The notes beneath the pieces were generated by a model, which saw only the letters and a list, made by a program, of their open reading frames with translations, searched no databases and was not told the DNA's origin. A DNA stretch of 64,000 nt. It comes from Bacillus sp. B-jedd (GTDB lineage: Bacteria > Bacillota > Bacilli > Bacillales > Cytobacillaceae). Shown piece by piece: positions 10,963-20,276 of this stretch. A program made the translations under genes and the position numbers. The DNA lies in NCBI RefSeq assembly GCF_000821085.1, contig NZ_CCXR01000001.1:2997001-3061000 (forward strand), written 5' to 3'. Positions within the stretch are counted from its first letter, which is position 1. The number at the start of each line of letters is the position of its first letter.

Positions 10963-10991
10963 GGGAATCCATAACCTAGACATGGATTCCC
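10963..10991 (-). terminator. Hairpin upstream of ytzH, terminator-like on the minus strand
   Basis: 10-bp perfect stem GGGAATCCAT/ATGGATTCCC, 9-nt loop, followed on the minus strand by TTTGTTGTTT. No minus-strand gene ends here except ytmP, 320 bp away beyond ytzH. Confidence 0.55.
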
Positions 10992-11026
10992 ACTTTTACA
11001 GTATAGGAAGAAAGGATTGAAAAACG

Positions 11027-11314
11027 ATGCCATTAAGTACCCGCGACCAGGCAGCCGTCCTGAAAGATATTTTAACGAATCATCTGGATGACTGCTGCGG
11101 CTCGGTTGCCGAATGCGAACAGTTGGAAAGGCTTGTCAAATCGCTGATGGTCAACACCGGCATAAACGAAAATGTCAAAGGGATTCTTCAGGAAATCTAT
11201 CATTACGGCCAGCGTGGCGCCCAAAGCGCCGACTTGGACGCGCATATTGAATCCCATCAGGGTCATCTGACAAATTGGGTCAATGATATTGGCCAATTGA
11301 CATCTGAACTATAA
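11027..11314 (+). CDS. ytzH: YtzH-like protein
   Basis: 95-aa, probably all-helical cytosolic protein (MPLSTRDQAAVLKDIL...), matching the YtzH family found next to ytmP in bacilli. No catalytic motif is seen. SD AAAGGA stands upstream of the ATG with 9-10 nt spacing. Its last 6 bp overlap the end of ytmP on the other strand. Function unknown. Confidence 0.75.
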   Translation: MPLSTRDQAAVLKDILTNHLDDCCGSVAECEQLERLVKSLMVNTGINENVKGILQEIYHYGQRGAQSADLDAHIESHQGHLTNWVNDIGQLTSEL

Positions 11315-12082
11315 AAGGCCGGCTAAAAAGCGGTCCCACTTTTCCATTTCCTTCTCTCGGCCTTTCAACATATGCCATTGCACGGATTCGACTGTCTGGG
11401 CGGCGACATGCCATTTCATCCGAAGTCTCAGCGAACTGGTCAGTTTAATGCCATAACGGCCCAGCCAGCCTTCCCAGTTGTCCTCAGGAATGTACCAGTT
11501 CAGGAGCATCCCTAGGTCAATTGCTGGATCCCCGACCATCGCGCCGTCCCAGTCAATTAAATATAGCCGGCTATCTTCACCAAGAAGCCAGTTATTATGA
11601 TTGAGGTCACAATGGCAGACTACCTGCTCGCCACAATGCACATTCCCTGCTTCCTTCTCCAAAAAAAGAAGCGCCTCCCTGACCGAGGGAAGTTCAGCCA
11701 CCCGCGAATCCAGGCCTTCCTTAAGCTTTTGCAGCATTTTTTCAGGCTGGACAGGCGTTTTGCCCATTCGCAAAAGCATTGACAGAAGCGGTTTGGATCT
11801 ATGGATTTTTTTCAGGAGCTTCGCTACACGCTCATCACACATTTCCGCCGGCTGGAGCTCCCGACCGCGCTTCCATTGCTGGGCGGTAATGACATCGCCG
11901 TTCTCAAGCCTTTTTGTCCAAACAAGTTTTGGAACAATTCCTTCAGCAGATAATACAGCCAGAAAAGGCGAAGAATTCCTTTTCAAAAAAAGCTGCTGCT
12001 CATGATGCCTCGCAAAAAAAGCTTTTCCCGTGGCTCCCCCGGCGGGGGTTATTTCCCAATCTTCCCCTAATATATAGTCCAA
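11309..12082 (-). CDS. ytmP: Phosphotransferase (APH/choline-kinase family) YtmP
   Basis: 257 aa with a protein-kinase-like phosphotransferase fold. The Brenner motif HCDLNHNNWL (catalytic Asp, residues ~157-166) and the metal-binding LIDWDGAMVGDPAIDLG are intact. The family phosphorylates small alcohols or amines; the substrate is unknown. TTG start supported by AGGTGA 6 nt upstream. It converges on ytzH without a terminator between them, so each transcript would run antisense into the other. Confidence 0.82.
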   Translation of the reverse strand: MDYILGEDWEITPAGGATGKAFFARHHEQQLFLKRNSSPFLAVLSAEGIVPKLVWTKRLENGDVITAQQWKRGRELQPAEMCDERVAKLLKKIHRSKPLLSMLLRMGKTPVQPEKMLQKLKEGLDSRVAELPSVREALLFLEKEAGNVHCGEQVVCHCDLNHNNWLLGEDSRLYLIDWDGAMVGDPAIDLGMLLNWYIPEDNWEGWLGRYGIKLTSSLRLRMKWHVAAQTVESVQWHMLKGREKEMEKWDRFLAGLL

Positions 12083-12161
12083 AGTAAGTCACCTACATTA
12101 TGTCCGGCCGCCATCGGTCTTTGTTTCCGGATCTATTTTGCCAAAGTCATAGTTGATATGA

Positions 12162-12222
12162 GAAAAGTCGAAGCGCCCGTTTAGCGCATAAGGACCGAAG
12201 TACACTAAGCGCTGGGCGCCAG
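12162..12222 (+). repeat. Short copy of the GAAAAGCG...GCGCTGG repeat
   Basis: It shares its left part (GAAAAG..GAAGCGCC) and right part (GGACCGAAGTACACTA followed by GCGCT) with the longer copy at 60867-61010, but lacks about 80 bp of the middle. GC-rich arms GAAGCGCCC and GGGCGCC could pair. Confidence 0.75.
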
Positions 12223-12282
12223 AGATGAATTGCAAAAACTTGTTTAGAGTTATCACAAAGTTCTACTTTATAATTTGGTAAG

Positions 12283-12330
12283 AAAATAAAAGACAGCTAT
12301 TGTCAGTTTCTATCCAATAGCCATCTTTTA
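12283..12330 (-). terminator. Terminator of amyX
   Basis: Imperfect stem around GCTATTG/CAATAGC extended by AAAGA/TCTTT, followed on the minus strand by TTTTATTTTC. Confidence 0.7.
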
Positions 12331-12392
12331 AATTTTAGCTTCTTTCGCCAATTTTCGTCAAGGGGATGCGGGAAGAAAAACAAGATATTGGA

Positions 12393-14534
12393 TTATTTTT
12401 TCACGAGCACCATAAGACTTACAGGTTCGGAGACAGCCTTTTCTCCATTTTGGACGGCTCTTAGCGGTACAGACCCGGCCTGAATGTCATCGGCAATGAC
12501 TTCCCAATCACCAGGCGGAAGCTGGATGTAATGGATAAAGGCAGTAGGATTGACCAGCAGCAGCACCTCGCTGTTGTGGCCGCTATTTTGATAGGAAAGC
12601 CCCACCAAAGGATGTTCAAGGCCCATATCCTTTATACCCGCCTTTATACTGCTCGCTGTCCTCATCCGGAAGCACGGGTACGCTTGGCGTATTTCAATGA
12701 TTCCTTTAATATATCGGACATTTTCCGGAAAGGAGGCCTTCCTTTCCCAATCAAGCATGTTCACACTGTCAGGGGACTTGTAACTGTTTCCGTCCCCTCC
12801 TTTTGTACGGAAGAATTCCTGGCCGCTATGGAGGAAAGGTATGCCCTGGGAGAGAATGACTAGGCTTGTGGCGAGACGGTGGCATTTCATTTTCAAAAGC
12901 TCGCCCGAATCCCCGAGGCATGCCTCAAGTTTATCCCAAAGCGTATGGTTGTCATGCGCTTCCACATAATTGACAGACTGGCCTGGTTCGCTGAACAGTC
13001 CAGTTCCGAATTGGAATCCAATGCTGCCTGCAATGGCCTCTTTCGCCTGCTCCGTGTATGTCCCATTTCCAAGGGCATAGCCCCGTTCATATAAATTGAA
13101 TGTACTTCCTTTAATGGAATCCCTGAATCGGTCGTTGAATTGTCCTATTTCCGGAAGCCGGTCTTGGTTGCGGAGTGTCGCTTTTTCCCCCTGCGGCAGC
13201 GGGGTATTCAACTCCCAGCCTTCGCCGATGATGATCATTCCAGGCTTTAACGAATCGCAAATAGCCCGAACTTCATTTACTGTTTTTACATCCAGGATTC
13301 CCATTAAATCAAAGCGAAAGCCATCAATATTGTATTCCTCTATCCAGAAACGGATGGAATCAAGTAGGAACTTCCTTGCCATTAGACGCTCGGAGGCAAT
13401 ATCATTCCCGACTCCTGTTCCATCGGACGGCTTGCCAGCATCATCATAACGGAAGTAATAGCCAGGGACTATTTTTTCAAAAGAGGATTTTTCACGTATG
13501 TAAACGTGGTTGTACACGACATCCATGATCACTCTCATGCCGTTTTGGTGTATGGCTTCAATCATCGTTTTCAATTCGCGGATCCTCACGTACGGTTCGG
13601 CGGGATCGCTTGAAAAGCTTCCTTCCGGGACATTGAAATTCAAGGGGTTATAACCCCAATTGTATTCCTCATCCCTCCTGGTTTCATCAACACCTGCAAA
13701 ATCATTGAAGGGAAGAAATTCGATATGCGTGATCCCCAGGTCCTTTACATAGGAAATTCCGGTCGGCTTTCCATCAGGGCCAACCGTATCCGTTTCCGCC
13801 GCTCCGATGTATTGCCCCTTGCTTTCGGCGCCGCTAGCCGGATGAATCGTAAAGTCCCTCATATGGGTCTCATAAATGACCGCATCAGCAGGATGGCTGA
13901 AAGGAGGCATGTCGATTCGCCGGACATAAGTATTTTCCAGTTTCGCTACTACGGCCTGAGCACCATTCGCCGTCACAGCGACCGCGTAGGGGTCGACTGC
14001 TTCCCGCCAATTTTGGTCAATGGATACCATATACGTATATCTGAATCCTTCAAGTTCACGGTCCATTTCAACTGACCAGACGCCTTTTTCCTTTCTGCCC
14101 ATTTTAATGAGCTCGAAATGTTTGGCTCCCGGGGGAAACAGCTTCAGCTTGACCAGCGTAGCGGTCGGAGCCCATACGTTAAACGTTGTCCCCCCATCCT
14201 TGCAAACCGCACCCAAATCATTGCCGTTATAAAAAAAATGACTGTCAAATTCAGCGGTCCGGACGACTTCTCTGATTTGCACCTCAGCCCTGCTCCCGCT
14301 GCTGCTGATTACCCAATGCTCAGTCCCGAATAAATAGTCACCGGCAAACCCGCACTTCAGCTTAAGGCATCCATCTTCGGGGTGCCGATCCTTGATTTCA
14401 AGCATCGCCTCACCTAATTTATTGTGCAAGGTGAAATCAATCTCATCTGCCAGATCCATGGTGAGGGGAATCTGTAAAGTGATGGCGTTCATTCCATCAA
14501 GATATGCTTGAAATTTTGCGTGTTTATCAGCCAT
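12393..14534 (-). CDS. amyX: Type I pullulanase
   Basis: 713-aa GH13 debranching enzyme hydrolysing alpha-1,6 bonds in pullulan, glycogen or branched dextrins. No signal peptide, so intracellular. An N-terminal beta domain is followed by a CBM48-like module (TTFNVWAPTA, ~120), the type I hallmark YNWGYNP (~290), then nucleophile Asp in DGFRFDLMG (~406), acid/base Glu in IIGEGWE (~437) and Asp in AHDNH (~526). The ATG at 14534 with GAGGGG upstream is preferred to a GTG 9 nt earlier. It overlaps the lipid-kinase gene by 8 bp, so the two are translationally coupled. Confidence 0.94.
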   Translation of the reverse strand: MADKHAKFQAYLDGMNAITLQIPLTMDLADEIDFTLHNKLGEAMLEIKDRHPEDGCLKLKCGFAGDYLFGTEHWVISSSGSRAEVQIREVVRTAEFDSHFFYNGNDLGAVCKDGGTTFNVWAPTATLVKLKLFPPGAKHFELIKMGRKEKGVWSVEMDRELEGFRYTYMVSIDQNWREAVDPYAVAVTANGAQAVVAKLENTYVRRIDMPPFSHPADAVIYETHMRDFTIHPASGAESKGQYIGAAETDTVGPDGKPTGISYVKDLGITHIEFLPFNDFAGVDETRRDEEYNWGYNPLNFNVPEGSFSSDPAEPYVRIRELKTMIEAIHQNGMRVIMDVVYNHVYIREKSSFEKIVPGYYFRYDDAGKPSDGTGVGNDIASERLMARKFLLDSIRFWIEEYNIDGFRFDLMGILDVKTVNEVRAICDSLKPGMIIIGEGWELNTPLPQGEKATLRNQDRLPEIGQFNDRFRDSIKGSTFNLYERGYALGNGTYTEQAKEAIAGSIGFQFGTGLFSEPGQSVNYVEAHDNHTLWDKLEACLGDSGELLKMKCHRLATSLVILSQGIPFLHSGQEFFRTKGGDGNSYKSPDSVNMLDWERKASFPENVRYIKGIIEIRQAYPCFRMRTASSIKAGIKDMGLEHPLVGLSYQNSGHNSEVLLLVNPTAFIHYIQLPPGDWEVIADDIQAGSVPLRAVQNGEKAVSEPVSLMVLVKK

Positions 14535-15504
14535 TCGCCTCACCCCTCATCTGTGTATTTTCATTCATCAGCCTTTTCGACAAAACTCCCACGGATCCAG
14601 GAATAGCCTTTATCTTTTCCCGGGAACTCATGCCTAGGTATTCACCATCCGCATGTATATGCAAAAGCGGAGATGAGGTAAACGTAATTTCTTTTCCCTT
14701 GAAAGTTCTGACTTCTTTGAAGTATATATGTTTCCCTCCGAAAACACTCATAAACACGAGCAGGAGCTTGGCTTTGGACAGTTTGTGGACAACCGTTATA
14801 TCCAGTTCCCCATCATTCGGTGACGCTTCCGGGGAAATGATCATCCCGCCGCCATAGTAAGGCTGGTTCGACATGGTCACAAACCAAACCTTTTCAAAAA
14901 CATGGCGCTTCCCATCGATTGTTAATTCAATCGTACTGCGTTTATATGTAAACAGTTCTTTAAGCAATATATAGACATAGACCAGCTTGCCGAGCGAGAG
15001 CTTGTTGAAGAATCCCTTCATTACGGACTCGTTGGCCTTTTTTGAAACGAGTGCGTCAAACCCGATGCCAGCGCTATTGATGAACAAACGGCTGCCGCCA
15101 TTAATTGAGATGCTCCCACAATCAACATATGCGGGTTTTGCTTCTACTAAACCGAGCATTTCAACAAGTGCATCATTGGCGCGCGGCGGCAAGCGGAATC
15201 CTCTGGAAAAGTCATTGCCCGAACCGCCAGGAATGAATGCAAAGGAAATATTTCTTTTATCGCCAATCCCGTTCAATACTTCATGGGCTGTGCCGTCCCC
15301 GCCTACCGCTACAATGACCGCCGGCCTGCCGGCTGCCAATTCCACCGCTCTCAGCGCAAGCACCGCACCATGGCCCGGATAATCCGTAAAAAAAGCTTCA
15401 TAGGAGATTCCCAGCCCGGCAAGCTGTTCGTCAACTTCCTTCCAAATCCTCCGGCATTTTCCATTCCCTGCCTTGGGATTAACAATAATATAAATAAGTT
15501 TCAT
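14527..15504 (-). CDS. ytlR: Diacylglycerol kinase-family lipid kinase YtlR
   Basis: 325 aa. The N-terminal DAGK catalytic domain has IVNPKAGNGK (residues ~7-16) and the nucleotide loop VAVGGDGTAHEVLNG (~66-80) with IPGGSGNDF (~92); a C-terminal YegS-like beta domain includes HIHADGEYLG. Family enzymes phosphorylate diacylglycerol or related lipids at the inner membrane face; the substrate here is unproven. SD is weak (GGGG). It overlaps the pullulanase start, a pairing also found in B. subtilis. Confidence 0.85.
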   Translation of the reverse strand: MKLIYIIVNPKAGNGKCRRIWKEVDEQLAGLGISYEAFFTDYPGHGAVLALRAVELAAGRPAVIVAVGGDGTAHEVLNGIGDKRNISFAFIPGGSGNDFSRGFRLPPRANDALVEMLGLVEAKPAYVDCGSISINGGSRLFINSAGIGFDALVSKKANESVMKGFFNKLSLGKLVYVYILLKELFTYKRSTIELTIDGKRHVFEKVWFVTMSNQPYYGGGMIISPEASPNDGELDITVVHKLSKAKLLLVFMSVFGGKHIYFKEVRTFKGKEITFTSSPLLHIHADGEYLGMSSREKIKAIPGSVGVLSKRLMNENTQMRGEANG

Positions 15505-15552
15505 GCGCCAACCCCGTTCCCCCGATGTTCTTTCTCTATATTATTTCCACAC

Positions 15553-16092
15553 TCAAAGCCTGAACTGCTTCACTGGATCATACTTTGGGACCCTGTCCAT
15601 ATTAGTCCGATAAAGGACAACCTCATCCAGCAAAAAGCGACGCAATTTCAGCATGTCGTTTGATGAACCATCAAAAGGCTCTTCTCCCTGCCAATTCCTC
15701 GCCAGAGTCAAATGCGGCGCAAACGGCCGCGTCTCCAACTGAAAACCGGCTTTTTCACATGCCTGAAATACCCGTGCCCTGAGGTTGTTTAATTCTTCGC
15801 TTTTGTTCAGCCCTGCCCAAAAAACTCTTGGCTGCTCTTTGCGGCCGAACGTCCCGAGCCCCGTTATTTCCATCTCGAACGGAGCATAGCCATGGATGGC
15901 CTCGCCTACAAGCCGGCAAGCCATATCAAGTTTTTCCTCCGGCGCTGCTCCCAGGAAAGCGAGGGTAATATGGAGATCCTCATGGTGCACCCAGCGACGG
16001 AAAGGAAATTGCTGCTTCAGTTCTTCCATGTTATCTTTCATTGCTGCCTTTATTTCATCCGGAATGGCCGCTGCAAAAAAGTAATGGCTCAT
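15553..16092 (-). CDS. thpR: RNA 2',3'-cyclic phosphodiesterase
   Basis: 179 aa of the 2H phosphoesterase superfamily. Both HxTx motifs are present: HITL (~41-44) and HLTL (~127-130), forming the symmetric active site. Members hydrolyse 2',3'-cyclic phosphates and can ligate tRNA halves in vitro; the physiological role is unclear. The B. subtilis counterpart is YtlP. ATG preceded by AAAGGATG. Gap to ytlR is 48 bp, same direction. Confidence 0.9.
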   Translation of the reverse strand: MSHYFFAAAIPDEIKAAMKDNMEELKQQFPFRRWVHHEDLHITLAFLGAAPEEKLDMACRLVGEAIHGYAPFEMEITGLGTFGRKEQPRVFWAGLNKSEELNNLRARVFQACEKAGFQLETRPFAPHLTLARNWQGEEPFDGSSNDMLKLRRFLLDEVVLYRTNMDRVPKYDPVKQFRL

Positions 16093-16159
16093 CGTATCAT
16101 CCTTTTACACTATTTTAGCAAAACATCCTTTTCTTAGAAGGTTTATTTCCATCTTATCA

Positions 16160-16193
16160 AAAATAATGGCTGCCCATACAAGTACGGGTAGCC
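16160..16193 (-). terminator. Terminator of the pepV-dat operon
   Basis: Near-perfect stem GGCTGCCCATAC/GTACGGGTAGCC with a 2-nt loop core, followed by ATTATTTTT on the minus strand. Confidence 0.75.
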
Positions 16194-16229
16194 ACAACAA
16201 AGTTTATATATTTTACAATCGATAGCAGC

Positions 16230-17096
16230 CTACCTGCTGAACGCCAGTTTTCCGCATTGCCTTTCGATTTCTTCATCAAACAATTTTTGAAGCTGTCTTG
16301 TCACTGGTCCCGGTTTTCCGTCCGCGACAGGCTTCCCTTCAAGTTCCACAATCGGGGTCACTTCGGATATGGTGCTGAGAACGATGACTTCATCAGCACT
16401 TTCCAGTTCAGCTAAAGTGAATTCCTTTTCGATAAACGGAATGTCATTCGCTTCGCATAATTGCGCCAACATCTGCCTCGTAATACCGTTCAGGATGAAA
16501 TTGTTTGCAGGATGTGTAATGACCGAACTGTCCTTGACGATGGCAATATTCGAGGAGCTTCCCTCGGTCACTCTTTCATCCCTGTGAAGGATGGCCTCGT
16601 AGCAGCCCGCTTCGGCGGCTTTTTGTTTTGCCATGATATTCCCTAGAAGGTTCAAGCTCTTAATGTCGCAGCGGAGCCAGCGGATGTCATCGGTCAGGAT
16701 GGTTTTCACGCCGGACTCGAAGTTCGCCTCAGGCCGTGGCATGTCCCTGGTGTAGGCAACGAGTGTCTGGGCTGTGCCTTCTGGCGGGTATGCATGGTTC
16801 CGCGGCGAGACGCCCCTTGTTACTTGCATATAGATGATGCCAGTCTCAAGGTTGTTTTTTTCAATAAGTTTCGCAAATAGCTCATCTAGCTCCTGGATGG
16901 TCCATCCTAGTTTAATACCAATTTTTTCGGCGCTTGCTTCGAGTCTTTCAAGATGTTCTTTAGCTGTGAACATTTTTCCGTTATAGACGCGGATGACTTC
17001 GTAGACGCCATCGCCAAATTGGTAACCCCTGTCTTCTACATCGATGCTTGCTTGTTGGCGGGAAATGAATTCCCCGTTTAAGATTACGTATTCCAT
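16230..17096 (-). CDS. dat: D-alanine (D-amino acid) aminotransferase
   Basis: 288-aa PLP fold-type IV aminotransferase interconverting D-Ala and D-Glu with their keto acids, feeding wall synthesis. Lys146 in CDIKSLNLL is the PLP Schiff-base lysine. DRGYQFGDGVYEVIRVYNG (~22-40), characteristic of D-amino-acid transaminases, and EGSSSNIAIV (PLP phosphate region) are present. Length is typical (~285). SD GGAGG 7 nt before ATG. Just 14 bp after pepV, so one operon; the dipeptidase could supply substrates. Confidence 0.94.
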   Translation of the reverse strand: MEYVILNGEFISRQQASIDVEDRGYQFGDGVYEVIRVYNGKMFTAKEHLERLEASAEKIGIKLGWTIQELDELFAKLIEKNNLETGIIYMQVTRGVSPRNHAYPPEGTAQTLVAYTRDMPRPEANFESGVKTILTDDIRWLRCDIKSLNLLGNIMAKQKAAEAGCYEAILHRDERVTEGSSSNIAIVKDSSVITHPANNFILNGITRQMLAQLCEANDIPFIEKEFTLAELESADEVIVLSTISEVTPIVELEGKPVADGKPGPVTRQLQKLFDEEIERQCGKLAFSR

Positions 17097-17110
17097 TTAT
17101 TTACCTCCGT

Positions 17111-18535
17111 CTATTCTTCCCTGGCAAGTTCATAGATTGCCTGGGCGTAAATTGCTGCTGATCTAAGAAGATCGTCGATAAACATGTATTCGTCCTTTTG
17201 GTGGGCGACATCTGGGCGGCCCGGGAAAAGCGGCCCGAAAGCGACGCCTGATTTAAGGGACCTGGCGTAGGTACCGCCGCCGATAGCGAGCAGTTCCGCC
17301 TTTTCGCCAGTTTGTTCTTCGTAGACTTTCTTCAATGTTTGGATGAGAAAATCACTTTCATCGACATGATGCGGATCCGAGTTTGTGAATTTGCCAATCT
17401 GGAAGCCATTTTCGTTTATGGACGGCATCAATTTCTCTTTTATTTCGTCAATCGTTGCTGAAAATGGATAACGAAGGTTCAAGCCAAGCAAGCCGCCTTG
17501 TTCCTTTGAATACGCAAGCCTTCCGACATTAATGGTCAAGTCGCCGGCGTTTTCATCGCGACAGGCAACTCCCAGGCTGTTTCCGCGTGAATCCTTGAAG
17601 AAATAGCGGGTTGCGAATTTGAAATACCTAGCGGCTTTTTGATCAGTTTCTAGCGTTGAGATAAACTCGGCTAGATAAAGGCCGGCATTTTTTCCATGTT
17701 CGGGCTCCATGCCGTGGGCGGAAACTCCCTTGACTTCAAATACAGTGTTTCCGGCATCGACATAGACATTTTTTTCGAGGCCATGCTCGTCCATGCAATC
17801 CATGAACTTTTGCATGATTTCCGTTTCTCCGCTATGTAAAAGAATTTCTGCCCTTGCATAATCGGGAACCATATTGTATCTTCGGCCGGATTGGAATTGA
17901 AGCACCTCTACTTGAGGCTGGCCATTGTCTTCTGGCTGGGATGGATCCTGAGTAAGATCAAAGTCGGCAATGCCCTTTTCCGCATAAATTATAGGGAAAT
18001 CCGCATCAGGAGCAAAACCAAGGCTTGGCATTTCCTCTGTTTCGAAATACCGGTCCACACAGCGCCAGTTGCTTTCCTCATCTGTCCCAATGATCATCCG
18101 GACGCGTTTTTTTAGTGGCAGGCCAAGTTCGCTGATGATTTTCATCGCATAATAGGCGGCCATTGTCGGACCTTTGTCATCCAGCGAGCCGCGGGCAAAA
18201 ATCTTTCCATCGCGGATTTCGGCGGAGTATGGATCGCTTGTCCATCCATCGCCTTCAGGGACTACATCCACATGGCAGAGAATGCCGAGGAGTTTTTCTC
18301 CTTCGCCCATTTCAATATGGCCGGCGAGGTTATCGGTGTTTTTTACCGCAAAACCATCTTTTTCACCCAGATTAAGCATAAAATCAAGGGCTTCCTTAAT
18401 TCCTTCTCCAAGCGGGGCTTCTGCTGAAACCTCTTCTTCATCAAGGACACTTTTGATCTGCAAAAGCTTCTGGGTATCCTCGATCAGCTCGGTCTTTCTT
18501 TTTTCCACTTCTTCAAGCCAATTAATCTTTTCCAC
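17111..18535 (-). CDS. pepV: Dipeptidase PepV (M20 family)
   Basis: 474-aa zinc dipeptidase with broad specificity (the B. subtilis counterpart is YtjP). Metal and catalytic residues are seen in HVDVVPEGDGW (~85), GSLDDKGP (~115), GTDEESNW (~150) and a C-terminal PDVAHQKDEYM. The GTG start at 18535 follows GGGAGG at 7 nt. An open frame extends 52 codons upstream but without SD and with unlike composition. First gene of the pepV-dat unit. Confidence 0.92.
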   Translation of the reverse strand: MEKINWLEEVEKRKTELIEDTQKLLQIKSVLDEEEVSAEAPLGEGIKEALDFMLNLGEKDGFAVKNTDNLAGHIEMGEGEKLLGILCHVDVVPEGDGWTSDPYSAEIRDGKIFARGSLDDKGPTMAAYYAMKIISELGLPLKKRVRMIIGTDEESNWRCVDRYFETEEMPSLGFAPDADFPIIYAEKGIADFDLTQDPSQPEDNGQPQVEVLQFQSGRRYNMVPDYARAEILLHSGETEIMQKFMDCMDEHGLEKNVYVDAGNTVFEVKGVSAHGMEPEHGKNAGLYLAEFISTLETDQKAARYFKFATRYFFKDSRGNSLGVACRDENAGDLTINVGRLAYSKEQGGLLGLNLRYPFSATIDEIKEKLMPSINENGFQIGKFTNSDPHHVDESDFLIQTLKKVYEEQTGEKAELLAIGGGTYARSLKSGVAFGPLFPGRPDVAHQKDEYMFIDDLLRSAAIYAQAIYELAREE

Positions 18536-18949
18536 AAGAAAACCTCCCATTTTAGTATATGGGAACTTCCCATCATCACAGATTTTCTGTATGGGATTAA
18601 TCTTACCAGTATTTTTTTGAAAAACGAAGTGTTTAGAAAAAAAGTTTATGCCTAAAGTGTAAATATACGGAAAATTGAATTTAATTGGCATATTCTTTTA
18701 AAATTGGTGAATAGATTAGATAAACAGTATATTTTTATAGGAAATCCGAATATTTGTCACATAAATATGGTTAATATTTTGTAAATTTTATAAATAGTAT
18801 GGAATTCTTCGGAAGTTAGGGATACAATTAGTACAAATAGTTTACAGTAAGGATTGAAAGGGGTAGCCAAGGGAAAGATTTTTTGAATCCAACCAGCCGC
18901 TGTCAGCAGGATATGCCATTGGTTTGAAAACTGGATAGGGAGTGGTTTT

Positions 18950-19171
18950 GTGAAACCTTCAACTAACCGTATGTTAAACCGCATCAAATGCATCTACTTG
19001 TTCATCTCCAAAAATGGAACCGTGTCAACTCAGGACCTAGTAGAGGAATTCGGCATCACTCCTCGTACCATTCAACGCGACCTAAACGTCCTGGCCTATA
19101 ATGACCTTGTCAAAAGCACAAGCCGTGGCAAATGGACCACCACACAAAAGAAAGTAAAACTAACCTCCTAA
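18950..19171 (+). CDS. ytzE: DeoR-type HTH regulator YtzE
   Basis: 73 aa, essentially just a DeoR winged helix-turn-helix: LFISKNGTVSTQDLVEEFGI with recognition helix TPRTIQRDLNVLAYNDLV. No effector domain, so it is much shorter than full DeoR regulators (~250 aa). This is the normal size of YtzE in bacilli. GTG start with AGGGAG 6 nt upstream. Its 258-bp upstream gap is strongly AT-rich and may hold its promoter. Targets unknown. Confidence 0.85.
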   Translation: MKPSTNRMLNRIKCIYLFISKNGTVSTQDLVEEFGITPRTIQRDLNVLAYNDLVKSTSRGKWTTTQKKVKLTS

Positions 19172-19218
19172 AAACAAACCGCGCACCTCAACCGCGCTCC
19201 ACAAAAAGCAAACAACTT

Positions 19219-19252
19219 TGCCGCCCGTGAATGGGCGGCATTTTTATTTTTT
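19219..19252 (+). terminator. Terminator of ytzE
   Basis: 8-bp stem TGCCGCCC/GGGCGGCA, 6-nt loop, followed by TTTTTATTTTTT. Confidence 0.9.
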
Positions 19253-19277
19253 GGGGACAGAGTGTTGCCAGGTCAAG

Positions 19278-19338
19278 GCAGGGGGACGGTTCAGGCGCTT
19301 CTTCCGAGAGCCGAAGAAGCAGGGAACGGTCCCCCTGC
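19278..19338. repeat. Palindromic GGGGGACGGTTC element
   Basis: A 61-bp imperfect palindrome: outer arms GCAGGGGGACGGTTC and GGAACGGTCCCCCTGC, inner arms GCTTCTTC/GAAGAAGC. The sequence type GGGGACGGTTC is frequent between genes of bacilli. It sits between ytzE and the gluzincin-like gene, which lacks another visible terminator. Confidence 0.75.
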
Positions 19339-19382
19339 TTCTTTTGTAAGGCAAAATATGATGATAATGATTTTAAGACCCA

Positions 19383-20276
19383 TCATTCCTTCTCAAAGTA
19401 TTCATGATCGAGTGAATCAATAATTGACTCCAAGGAGTAAAAGTTTTCAATTTTCATTTTTTCATCCGTACCGGGTTCTGTGTAATTTTTCTCTATGTAT
19501 GCGAGCCACTCGGCTTCCAACTCGTTTACATTTTTGCCATAAACCTCGTGCAGCCTTTCTTCAAGGCTATCCTTGTTAAAAATCTTTTCGAATTTTTCCA
19601 AGCCATATTTATCAATCAGATGTGTTACGAAAGAGCCGGCTTGATAATAACTCAATTGCATAAGAGCAAAATTAGCTCGTGGATTCGGACCCGCCGGCCT
19701 GAAGAATTCAACATCTGTCTCTCGGTCCGTCAGCTTCTTTAATGGAATCGTCTTGGATTTTCCTATAAAATACTTCATCATTTTATGGGCGGGAAAATTG
19801 TCTTTTCCCCATTTATTTTCCATGTAGACTCCAAACCCTTCCTGGGTCAGAAAGCCTCTGCTTACATCGAAATTATCCCCGTAACCCAATAAAGTGTGCG
19901 TCATTTCATGGACAAGAGGATACTTGCCGTACCGGACCCCGTATAATTTTATTTTATCCCTGAACCCCCATGAGTAATCCTTGCCTGGGAAAAGAATGAT
20001 TTCAATCTCATTCGATGGAATATAATCCGTTTTTATAGATTGCTGAATTACTTTATAGGCGTTTGATATCTCCTCTTCAAGCATCTTCACCTGAGTTTGG
20101 GGCACGTTGGCATTATTTATGATTTTGAAAGTCACTATACCATCATCTGAAACAACCAAATTTTCCACGTTCTCTTCCTCGGCTTTTACCTTGGCTGGCT
20201 TTTCATTCATTTGGTCGTCGGTAAAGCCCGCGACCAAAAAGGCAAGCAAAGCTGTGCAGAAAACATTTTGCCTAAT
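19383..20276 (-). CDS. Gluzincin-like exported metalloprotease, uncertain 5' end
   Basis: About 275-297 aa. The zinc motif HEMTH is followed 20 residues later by LTQEGFGVYMENKWG, where Glu would be the third ligand, as in MA-type (gluzincin) peptidases; the C-terminal part is helical. The hydrophobic stretch FCTALLAFLVAGF looks like a signal or lipoprotein leader, but VAGF has Phe where the lipobox Cys is expected. The AGAGGGGGAG SD leads either to an ATT in this frame (20276) or to an ATG in another frame, so a rare start or a small frameshift is possible. The first safe in-frame ATG is at 20210. Absent from the B. subtilis order. Confidence 0.65.
   Translation of the reverse strand: MRQNVFCTALLAFLVAGFTDDQMNEKPAKVKAEEENVENLVVSDDGIVTFKIINNANVPQTQVKMLEEEISNAYKVIQQSIKTDYIPSNEIEIILFPGKDYSWGFRDKIKLYGVRYGKYPLVHEMTHTLLGYGDNFDVSRGFLTQEGFGVYMENKWGKDNFPAHKMMKYFIGKSKTIPLKKLTDRETDVEFFRPAGPNPRANFALMQLSYYQAGSFVTHLIDKYGLEKFEKIFNKDSLEERLHEVYGKNVNELEAEWLAYIEKNYTEPGTDEKMKIENFYSLESIIDSLDHEYFEKE

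Larger units (their letters stand above)
12083..12392. other. 310-bp intergenic stretch without a gene
   Basis: It holds a remnant of a Bacillaceae repeat (12162-12222) and the terminator of amyX (12283-12330). No supported reading frame is visible on either strand. Confidence 0.7.
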
